Shown piece by piece: positions 1 to 5,030 of a stretch of DNA of 5,030 nucleotides (the first letter of the stretch is position 1; every line of letters begins with the position of its first letter). Source of the stretch: Akkermansiaceae bacterium (GTDB lineage: Bacteria > Verrucomicrobiota > Verrucomicrobiia > Verrucomicrobiales > Akkermansiaceae); NCBI GenBank assembly GCA_011524615.1, contig WTJZ01000293.1, positions 1 through 5,030 of the forward strand, given 5' to 3'. The position numbers were made by a program, and so were the translations under genes. The notes below the pieces were generated by a model. The model saw only the letters and a list, made by a program, of their open reading frames with translations, was not told the origin of the DNA and searched no databases.

Positions 1-16
1 GATAATCTGTGGGCGC

Positions 17-643
17 CTATCGCTTGCGACGTGTGACAAGCGCTAATCCTCCTAGACCAAGAAGAGCAAGAGATGTAGGTTCTGGAACAACGGTTAGGGC
101 TGCGCTCGTCCTAAGGAAATTGTTGCTATTACCCGAGGTGTCGTTATCGAGTACTACGATCGTGAACAATCCATCTGCATCACCACCAATGGCTGCAGTG
201 TTGGAGAACGTGAAATCAAATGCGGTCGTTGTAGTAGTAGCGAAACTCCCCGTTTGCGTAAGAATACGAGTCGCTGAGACTGAACCATCAGCCGTACTAG
301 GAACAATACCTGCAGTTGCAGCTGTATTCCATGTGACGGTTGAGGCGTCAACTGCATCAGCAAAGTAGAAGAAGGAGTAGCTCGTGCCTGTACCACCGCT
401 GGTTGAATCGAGAGTCAGTGTGATTTCATCATATTCGCCAGTGTATGATGAGAGATCGAACGTATAGAGGCCGATTCGGTCATAGTGTGGGGTATCAGCT
501 CTAGAGTTTACTACTAGTGAACTTCCTGAGCTGAAATTACTATCAGCAGATTTACTATCTATGTATGCCCCTCCTGTAGTTGAGAAAATTGCAGCTTGAG
601 CCGAGACTAATCCAAGTAATGATAAAGTAAGTTGGGTTTTCAT
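17..643 (-). CDS. Secreted PEP-CTERM protein with DNRLRE/CBM96-like domain
   Basis: A 208-residue exported protein. Residues 1-17 form a Sec signal peptide (K2, hydrophobic core TLSLLGLVSA, likely cleavage after AQA). The mature part is rich in Ser, Thr, Gly and Asp and poor in Lys, as expected for an extracellular beta-sandwich. Motifs AYIDS (26-30), SADSNF (32-37), LYTFDLSS (59-66) and the STVTWN block (101-106) resemble the DNRLRE/CBM96 type of domain seen in bacterial surface and carbohydrate-related proteins. The C-terminus has VPEP (186-189), a short hydrophobic segment (about 191-203) and a final RRKR, a classic PEP-CTERM tail. Such tails are recognised by an exosortase and often accompany exopolysaccharide or biofilm matrix. 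The exosortase is not in this window. The first ATG is used because it starts the signal peptide directly; no strong Shine-Dalgarno is visible. The export and sorting call is firm. The domain assignment is by eye, and the ligand is unknown. Confidence 0.9.
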   Translation of the reverse strand: MKTQLTLSLLGLVSAQAAIFSTTGGAYIDSKSADSNFSSGSSLVVNSRADTPHYDRIGLYTFDLSSYTGEYDEITLTLDSTSGGTGTSYSFFYFADAVDASTVTWNTAATAGIVPSTADGSVSATRILTQTGSFATTTTTAFDFTFSNTAAIGGDADGLFTIVVLDNDTSGNSNNFLRTSAALTVVPEPTSLALLGLGGLALVTRRKR

Positions 644-680
644 AATTTTGTTTAATGAGTGTCACCTTCGCGACTTCATT

Positions 681-715
681 ATTATCTTGGATGGCTACTC
701 ATACCTTTGATGCAC
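681..715 (-). promoter_or_regulatory. Candidate promoter/operator of the PEP-CTERM gene
   Basis: On the minus strand, GTGCATCAAAGGT (715 down to 703) is followed after 16 bases by GATAAT (686 down to 681), a one-mismatch match to TATAAT. The hexamer ends 37 bases before the ATG. CAAAGGT is not a good housekeeping -35 box. Its presence at an equivalent place before the sigma gene is the main reason to list it. It could be a -35 element for an alternative sigma factor, an activator site, or chance. Confidence 0.4.
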
Positions 716-756
716 GAGTTCGAACTTTTTATTTTTGTCTAAACACTGGCTAGACA

Positions 757-782
757 TCAGCCCCCATAACTATCAGGGCTGA
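757..782 (-). terminator. Hairpin after the kinase gene, possible weak terminator
   Basis: TCAGCCC (757-763) and GGGCTGA (776-782) form a perfect 7-bp stem with a 12-base loop, starting 21 bases after the kinase stop. A second small inverted repeat, GTCTA/TAGAC, follows at 737-755. On the minus strand neither is followed by a T-run (the next bases are A-rich), so this is not a canonical intrinsic terminator. It may protect the mRNA 3' end or slow transcription before the PEP-CTERM gene. Confidence 0.3.
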
Positions 783-802
783 GAGAGTTTTAGAGGAGTA
801 CG

Positions 803-2809
803 TTACCTTTGCACAACTTCGTATTCAGACAGGTTGGAGTTCTGTAAGAGCTGGATATCTTCTTTACTGAACGACCTAGGGAGGATGATCGTCTCTAAGT
901 TGTTGATATTCATTTGAGGCCCCCAAATGATTTGATTAATTTGGCTCAGGTCTAGGCTCTGAATATGGGCTCCATTGATATGTGAAAGGTGCATTGATTT
1001 ACCTTTGATCTTAAGCGTGCTCAGATGTAGCGAGGTCAGTACACTAGTATGAGCGTACGCTAAGTGATGGTCGAGCTCCTTGATCGAGTCAATTGCGAGG
1101 GTTTTGGATGTTGCGTGATATTCTATGCGTGCGTTCGGGTTAATTGCTTTTAAATAGGCAACAATTACAGGAGCATAATCCTGTAAGCTGTCTCTCGTAG
1201 ATATATCGAAGTACAAAATCCCTTGAAGAAGTTCATGATCGAGATTCCCATGATGAGCGACTTGCTCAAAAAAATCTACTAACTGAGGCAACGTAGGTCT
1301 ATTCTCTACCCCGAAGTTGTAATCAGGGAACATGCGGGCGTATTGATAATAGAGCTTAAATTTATTATGAGGCACTTCCCAAGCATTGGCTAGGATGCGC
1401 TGAAAGTTTAGTTGAATCGCGTTGGAGTGTAAGAGAAGCGGCTTCACATGAGCTTGGATCCCTGACTCGTATCCTTTGGTGGCGAGCAGGTCTACTTCAT
1501 GTAGAAGAGCAACAGGGTTATCCGTACTATCATAGGGAACAATACGCTGGAATTGTCGAAAACGTTTGAGTGCCATACCGGCGATACGGTCGATGAGTTC
1601 TTGTCTCGATTGAACCATTGCTTGCTCAAAGTAGTCATACTCATCACTCAATTCTTCATACTCCTTACTCAGCGAGATCTTTGCCTCTGTGATTTGTTGA
1701 GCCTGTGCGTGCAATTGTTGTTCCTTATGCTGATTCCAAAGGGTGAGGCCAGATATGATGGAGAGAGAGAGCACTATTGTCCAGACAACACGTGCGTGTC
1801 TAGCGCAGAACAGACTAATCACTCTGAGGAGGTTTTGCGATTCTGACTGGATGACACGTTGTTCTAGGAAGGCTTTTACATCAGATTTTAGAGCCGTCAC
1901 ACTTTGATAGCGTGCTTCTGGTGCTACTGCTAGCGCAGTGCTGATAATTTTGAGCAGAGCCTTAGGTGCATAGGCAATTTCATCCAGAGAGCTAATACCA
2001 GCCAGTGTCTTTGGTTTGATTTCGTCCTGTTGTGCTATTTTGATAGGTCTCTGCCCAGAGAGTAAAAAGTAGAGGATACCGCCTAAGGCATAGACATCCG
2101 TTCTGACGTCTTTATGGCCCCCGGGTTGAACCTGTTCTGGAGCCATATATCCAGGTGTTCCCTTGATGTCTCCATAAATGGTCTGCTCACATGAATCTAG
2201 GAGTATGAGGGCGTCTTGAGAGAGTTGATCTCCATCTTCGTGGATAAGCTTACCTAGCCCCCAGTCACATACGAGAACTTCGCCATATTGATCGCATTGG
2301 ATATTCTCAGGCTTGAGATCTAGGTGAAGGACGCCTTGAGCATGAGCGTAGGAGACAGCACCGCAGACAGCATTAAATAAGTTGAGCTTATCATGGAGAG
2401 ATAGGGTACTGGCTACATTATTGAGCTGTTTGCCGGCCTTAAGATCCATCGTGAAGTACGGTTTGCCCTCTCGGTCTACTCCGACTTCATGAATCTTAAT
2501 GATATTGGGGTGGCGTAATGATGCCGTGAGCCATGCTTCATGTACAAAGGTGTCGTAGTACGCACGCCCTAATTCATCCTTTGGGGTTGCCCATGCGATG
2601 TCTCTTTTAGCGGCACTATCCCAGCATCGATAGACAGACTTGAGTGCCCCTTTGCCTAGCAGGTAACGTGGTCCATAGCGCTGCTGAGAACCTAATAAGC
2701 TGTAGTAGCTAGGTAGCAAATTTTCCTCATCTTGGTCTGAGAGTTGGGTGTCAAATAATCCCGAGACGAGGTCACGGCATTGATCCAAGCGATGTTCGTC
2801 TTGATTCAT
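803..2809 (-). CDS. Transmembrane Ser/Thr protein kinase lacking the beta-3 lysine
   Basis: A 668-residue Hanks-type kinase. The kinase domain (about 48-315) shows glycine loop GKGALKSVY (52-60), helix-C Glu91 in HEAWLTASLRHPNI, catalytic loop HLDLKPEN (162-169, Asp164, Asn169), DWG (182-184), a long activation loop, GTPGYMAPE (217-225) and TDVYALG (237-243). Two residues are unusual. The VAIK position reads IAWA (71-74), so the beta-3 Lys is Ala74, while Lys57 sits in the glycine loop as in WNK kinases. HRD is HLD. One membrane span (about 341-358) is followed by a coiled-coil-like stretch (about 360-400), a helical region of unknown type, and a C-terminal part (about 580-645) with leucine-rich-like strands such as LTSLHLSTLKIKG and IQSLDLSQIN. 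The expected topology is kinase inside and C-terminus outside, as a sensor. Its ATG overlaps the sigma gene stop (ATGA), implying coupled translation. Substrates are unknown; the neighbouring sigma factor is the obvious candidate. Activity is probable, not certain. Confidence 0.93.
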   Translation of the reverse strand: MNQDEHRLDQCRDLVSGLFDTQLSDQDEENLLPSYYSLLGSQQRYGPRYLLGKGALKSVYRCWDSAAKRDIAWATPKDELGRAYYDTFVHEAWLTASLRHPNIIKIHEVGVDREGKPYFTMDLKAGKQLNNVASTLSLHDKLNLFNAVCGAVSYAHAQGVLHLDLKPENIQCDQYGEVLVCDWGLGKLIHEDGDQLSQDALILLDSCEQTIYGDIKGTPGYMAPEQVQPGGHKDVRTDVYALGGILYFLLSGQRPIKIAQQDEIKPKTLAGISSLDEIAYAPKALLKIISTALAVAPEARYQSVTALKSDVKAFLEQRVIQSESQNLLRVISLFCARHARVVWTIVLSLSIISGLTLWNQHKEQQLHAQAQQITEAKISLSKEYEELSDEYDYFEQAMVQSRQELIDRIAGMALKRFRQFQRIVPYDSTDNPVALLHEVDLLATKGYESGIQAHVKPLLLHSNAIQLNFQRILANAWEVPHNKFKLYYQYARMFPDYNFGVENRPTLPQLVDFFEQVAHHGNLDHELLQGILYFDISTRDSLQDYAPVIVAYLKAINPNARIEYHATSKTLAIDSIKELDHHLAYAHTSVLTSLHLSTLKIKGKSMHLSHINGAHIQSLDLSQINQIIWGPQMNINNLETIILPRSFSKEDIQLLQNSNLSEYEVVQR

Positions 2810-3408
2810 TCAATCTTACCTTCGAGATCAATGACTAGCTGACGCACCTCTTTTCTGAGGCTTTTTTTGACTCGTTGTCGATAGCTGTAGACACTATTTT
2901 CAGAGATCCCTAAGGCTTCAGCAGTTTCCTGGATACTTTCCCCATCTAGTCCTCGTCGAAAGACCTCTACGGCCTTGCCTGTGTAGCTGGTCTCGACTCT
3001 CTTGAGCGCTTCTATGGTAACGTAGTCTTTCCATTCTTGTTCAATGTGGGCATCAAGTTTTGCGTCATCACTCTCAGCGAAGAAGGTGTATTCATTACGG
3101 AAATTATCGATCTTCTTATCTTGAGCGACCAACTTCCTGAAATAGTGCGCGATCTTTGTTCTGATAATGACTCCGAACCACGTTCTGAAGCGCCCTTTGT
3201 TAGGATCAAACGTCTTAAGGTGCTTACAAAGCTCTAGACTGACTTCTTGTGCAACATCGTCTAGATCTCCTTCCCTGATTTTACTTTTCCTTAAGAGGTA
3301 ATACACGAAGCTTTCATACTTTGCCATCAGTTCATTCCATGCTCCTTGATCACCAGTATCGAGAGCTCTTCCTAGTAATGAATACGATGTGTCAAAATCC
3401 TCAGGCAT
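2806..3408 (-). CDS. ECF-like RNA polymerase sigma-70 factor
   Basis: A 200-residue, two-domain sigma factor of ECF size. Region 2 (about 24-92) includes AWNELMAKYESFVYYLL, the acidic 2.2 motif DLDDVAQEV (48-56) and TFDPNKGRFRTWFGVIIR (66-83), the usual core-binding and -10-melting segment. After a charged linker (about 93-130), region 4 (about 133-190) ends in a helix-turn-helix, SIQETAEALGISENSVYSYRQRVKKSLR, at 158-185 that would read the -35 element. No anti-sigma gene is next to it. Instead a membrane kinase follows with a 4-base overlap, the layout of kinase-linked ECF groups. In the studied EcfP/PknT pair (ECF43), phosphorylation supplies negative charge missing from region 2.2. Here the acidic DLDD is present, so control, if by phosphorylation, probably works differently. 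The first ATG is kept; no clear Shine-Dalgarno precedes it. The DNA targets are unknown; a candidate motif is listed separately. Confidence 0.92.
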   Translation of the reverse strand: MPEDFDTSYSLLGRALDTGDQGAWNELMAKYESFVYYLLRKSKIREGDLDDVAQEVSLELCKHLKTFDPNKGRFRTWFGVIIRTKIAHYFRKLVAQDKKIDNFRNEYTFFAESDDAKLDAHIEQEWKDYVTIEALKRVETSYTGKAVEVFRRGLDGESIQETAEALGISENSVYSYRQRVKKSLRKEVRQLVIDLEGKIE

Positions 3409-3453
3409 TAATTATTTATTATGTCTGATATTAGCCCAGGCAAGTCTTTAAAT

Positions 3454-3488
3454 ATTATATTAGCACTGAGTCTGCCACCTTTGTGCAC
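3454..3488 (-). promoter_or_regulatory. Candidate promoter of the sigma-kinase operon
   Basis: On the minus strand, GTGCACAAAGGT (3488 down to 3477) is followed after 17 bases by a perfect TATAAT (3459 down to 3454), which ends 45 bases before the sigma ATG. The upstream element is nearly the same as the one before the PEP-CTERM gene, so autoregulation by this sigma factor is possible. An alternative is TTGCCT (3443-3438), 16 bases, then TAATAA (3421-3416), which would start transcription almost at the ATG and give a leaderless mRNA. The remainder of the 3409-3548 gap shows no gene. Confidence 0.45.
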
Positions 3489-3548
3489 ATAATTTTCAGT
3501 GGCGCGTCTTGAAAGCGTCACAGTGTCTTTCTGAGTTTCCTGCAATGA

Positions 3549-3713
3549 CTACTTTGTCTTTGGAATTGGTTTTGGAAGATGGTTCAGCCATTTTGCTCGT
3601 GCGTTGCGCCAGTAGGCATCGGTGCGGCAGTTTTTCCCAATGAGGTTGTAGTCGCCTATATCTTGGCGGCAGAGTTCGATTTGAGCCTTCAGTTCGTTGA
3701 CGATATGGGGATG
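3549..3713 (-). pseudogene. Sulfatase C-terminal tail stranded after the premature stop
   Basis: Directly after TAA 3714-3716, in the same frame, 54 sense codons run to TAG 3549-3551. They begin HPHIVNELKAQIELCRQDIG and contain DYNLIGKNCRTDAYWRN, which resembles the tail of arylsulfatases (an amphipathic helix after the ETxNIA motif, then a GDxxxxGKxxR-like stretch). It has no start codon of its own at its head and is best read as the lost end of the sulfatase. Confidence 0.7.
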
Positions 3714-4301
3714 TTATGAGGCGATATTGGTGGTCTCTCCGACGTCTGTCTTCATGTCGTAGAGAGCATAGTCGGTAATATTCTTGGATTGCCCTCCTTC
3801 ATTCATCTTTTGCTTGCCATAGGCCCAGGGGGCGAAGGCATGACGTGGGAGCACGAGCTTGTAGCGGTCGTTACGTACTGCTTGGAGGTGGTTCTGAAAG
3901 TAATAGAAGTGGTAGTCCACAGCGCTTTTTTGAGAAGTACCAGTGAGGAGTGGTAGTTGAGATACGCCATCGATTTTCGCAGAGGGGTTCTTAGCTCCAG
4001 TGAGTGCTGAGAAGGTGGGGAGAAGGTCTACGATTCTGATGATCTCATCTGTTTCGGTGCCAGCGGGGGTGAGTCCAGGAGCCTTGATGACAAATGGGGT
4101 ACGGCATCCGCCTTCCCACGTTTCGGTCTTTTGGCCTCGGAGGGGGCCTGGATTACCTGCACGGTTATGTTGACTCACGGGGTTATCTCCTCGGAGCTTA
4201 AGGTGCCAAGGTCCGTTGTCACTGGTGAAGATAACCATCGTATTGTCTGCAAGCCCCCATTCGCTGAGCTTCTGCATAAGCCGGCCGATGTGGTGATCCA
4301 T
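3714..4301 (-). CDS. Sulfatase C-terminal fragment (frameshifted, ends at premature stop)
   Basis: A 195-residue frame from an internal Met. It carries the rest of the sulfatase core: metal ligands in FTSDNGPW (Asp28, Asn29), the active-site Lys58 in GQKTETWEGGCRTPF, IVDLLPTFSALTG and LYDMKTDVGETTNIA, the usual lead-in to the C-terminal subdomain. The true coding sequence in this frame extends upstream of the Met to about 4405 (YYSAHTSGPL, containing the catalytic His equivalent, through GLYGDSVQE). The Met is therefore an artefact of the break, not a real start. At the other end it stops at a TAA after NIAS, 54 codons short of the natural end. Confidence 0.8.
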   Translation of the reverse strand: MDHHIGRLMQKLSEWGLADNTMVIFTSDNGPWHLKLRGDNPVSQHNRAGNPGPLRGQKTETWEGGCRTPFVIKAPGLTPAGTETDEIIRIVDLLPTFSALTGAKNPSAKIDGVSQLPLLTGTSQKSAVDYHFYYFQNHLQAVRNDRYKLVLPRHAFAPWAYGKQKMNEGGQSKNITDYALYDMKTDVGETTNIAS

Positions 4302-4966
4302 TTCTTGGACAGAGTCCCCATAGAGGCCATATTCACTGGAGCCCAGAAAGTCTTGGGAGGCAGCGAGCGGGCCAGAAGTGTGAGCTGAGTAGTAACAGAG
4401 AAGCAGGGGCTGGTGTCCTTATGTTGTTCAATAAAGCGGAGTGCGTGATCGGTAAACACTTTGTCAAAGTGCTCAGGCTCTGCTTGTTTCTGAGAAATCT
4501 TTTCATTCAGGTACTGAGGTCCACCACAAGGCCGACCGTAGAAGTAGTCGAAACCATGCTGGAGAGGGGTAATATCATTAGGGAAGTTCACTTTATGGCC
4601 ATTGAGATCCCATTTGCCAAAGCTAGCAGAGACGTAACCTCTAGGTTTAAGGAGTTCAGGAATGAGTTCTTCATCAAGATGTACCCAAGGATGATGATTG
4701 AAGCTCTTACCATCTCGAGGGTATTGCTTGACGCGTGGTGCATAGCACCCAGTCAGCATAGCGGTGCGAGAGGGGCTGCAGATGGAGTGTGTATAAAAGG
4801 CGGTACACTTCATGCCCTCTGCTGCAATTTTATCAATATTAGGGGGCTTAATCTTAGTCGCACCAAAGGAGCTAATATCGCCATACCCAACATCATCAGC
4901 CATGATGAAGACGATATTCCAGGGGCGTTCTGTGGGGCTTGTTTCTGCTGCTGCTGTCATGCCCAT
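4175..4966 (-). CDS. Sulfatase N-terminal fragment (frameshifted)
   Basis: A 263-residue reading frame. Residues 1-187 are genuine sulfatase; the last 76 are out-of-frame residues running to a chance stop. Seen in the real part: the metal-binding pair D24-D25 in NIVFIMADDVGYGD, the sulfatase signature CSPSR at 63-67 (Cys63 is the residue oxidised to formylglycine, Arg67 its partner) followed by TAMLTGCY, and the second signature GYVSASFGKWDLNGH with Lys118. The usual His two residues after that Lys is Asp120 here; this may be a subfamily trait or another defect. The visible start, MGMTAAAETS, is only the end of a signal peptide whose core, TSLLAFILMGMTAAA, begins upstream in the same frame. 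Without the second half it lacks the catalytic His, the DN metal ligands and a Lys, so it should be inactive. Confidence 0.8.
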   Translation of the reverse strand: MGMTAAAETSPTERPWNIVFIMADDVGYGDISSFGATKIKPPNIDKIAAEGMKCTAFYTHSICSPSRTAMLTGCYAPRVKQYPRDGKSFNHHPWVHLDEELIPELLKPRGYVSASFGKWDLNGHKVNFPNDITPLQHGFDYFYGRPCGGPQYLNEKISQKQAEPEHFDKVFTDHALRFIEQHKDTSPCFSVTTQLTLLARSLPPKTFWAPVNMASMGTLSKKWITTSAGLCRSSANGGLQTIRWLSSPVTTDLGTLSSEEITP

Positions 4967-5030
4967 GAGAATAAAGGCCAGTAGGCTGGTGCATGGAGGC
5001 AGGAAGGTATCATTTTGAGCAATTACGAGT

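Larger units (their letters stand above)
3549..4966 (-). pseudogene. Family S1 formylglycine sulfatase, disrupted by frameshift and nonsense
   Basis: The whole locus encodes about 472 residues once repaired, a normal length for an arylsulfatase-type enzyme. Such enzymes hydrolyse sulfate esters, often on algal or host polysaccharides, in the periplasm or outside the cell. At least two lesions break it. The frame shifts by one base at the G-run 4406-4409 (a C-run in the coding sense); adding one base joins SP to LLLCYYSAHTSGPLAASQ and on into the second frame without a stop. An in-frame TAA at 3714-3716 then interrupts the frame, which resumes with HPHIVNELKAQIELCRQDIG and ends at TAG 3549-3551. 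TAA is one transition from CAA (Gln), which would give ETTNIASQHP. Catalytic residues are divided between the two frames, so no single product is complete. The ATG at 4966 is a lower bound: the frame stays open to 5029 and carries the signal-peptide core upstream. Neighbouring genes are intact, so decay is likelier than poor sequence, but sequencing error is not excluded. Confidence 0.85.

Noticed and set aside
9..368. Open frame on the plus strand opposite the PEP-CTERM gene
   Set aside because: It is a shadow of a Ser/Thr/Ala-rich coding sequence; the minus-strand protein has a signal peptide and sorting tail.
805..814. Third copy of the shared motif (GTGCAAAGGT) at the kinase 3' end
   Set aside because: It is coding sequence (VQR and stop), lacks the CA of the other two, and has no TATAAT-like hexamer at the right distance.
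1553..1846. Plus-strand frame with a hydrophobic stretch inside the kinase gene
   Set aside because: The hydrophobic run is antisense to the kinase coiled-coil-like and membrane region, and the kinase frame is intact across it.
3511..3531. GAAAG/CTTTC inverted repeat after the sulfatase end
   Set aside because: Only 5 bp with an 11-base loop and no T-run on the minus strand; too weak to call a terminator.
3714..3716. Recoded stop (selenocysteine or readthrough) in the sulfatase
   Set aside because: The codon is TAA, not TGA, and the position matches no catalytic residue; a CAA-to-TAA change explains it.
4401..4412. Programmed frameshift joining the two sulfatase frames
   Set aside because: There is no classic slippery heptamer, sulfatases are not known for recoding, and a second lesion in the same gene favours decay or error.
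4421..4984. Long open frame on the plus strand (187 codons) opposite the sulfatase
   Set aside because: It lies antisense to clear sulfatase motifs, its residues (Cys-rich run, no domain) look like a shadow, and no promoter or ribosome site stands out.

Overview
The window looks like a piece of a Verrucomicrobia-type genome, perhaps Verrucomicrobiales or a Rubritalea-like marine lineage. Three things suggest this: a short secreted protein ending in a PEP-CTERM sorting tail, a sigma factor fused in operon with a membrane Ser/Thr kinase, and a formylglycine sulfatase of the polysaccharide-degrading type. The taxon is inferred from gene style only. No rRNA, tRNA, mobile element or CRISPR array was seen. 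All genes lie on the minus strand, so transcription runs from high to low coordinates.

Region by region, in the direction of transcription: (1) 5030-3549 is a family S1 sulfatase locus that is broken. A frameshift at the G-run 4406-4409 and an in-frame TAA at 3714-3716 split it. After the TAA the same frame runs on for 54 sulfatase-like codons to a TAG at 3549. Its signal peptide also reads upstream of the first in-frame ATG and off the window edge. (2) 3548-3409 is a 140-base intergenic region with a good candidate promoter for the next gene. (3) 3408-2806 encodes an ECF-like sigma-70 factor. (4) 2809-803 encodes a transmembrane Ser/Thr kinase whose start overlaps the sigma stop by ATGA. (5) 802-644 is a 159-base gap with a hairpin and a candidate promoter. 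(6) 643-17 encodes a secreted PEP-CTERM protein with a DNRLRE/CBM96-like beta domain.

The sigma and kinase genes form a two-gene signalling unit. The kinase probably senses something outside the membrane through its C-terminal half and acts on the sigma factor or its partners in the cytoplasm. The kinase is the most interesting object here. It has no lysine at the usual beta-3 position (IAWA instead of VAIK) but has one in the glycine loop (GKGALKSVY). This is the arrangement known from eukaryotic WNK kinases and it aligns without gaps.

A shared sequence, GTGCA(T)CAAAGGT, lies 60-70 bases upstream of both the sigma gene and the PEP-CTERM gene. In each case it is followed 16-17 bases later by a TATAAT-like hexamer. 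This raises the testable idea that the sigma factor controls itself and the PEP-CTERM protein.
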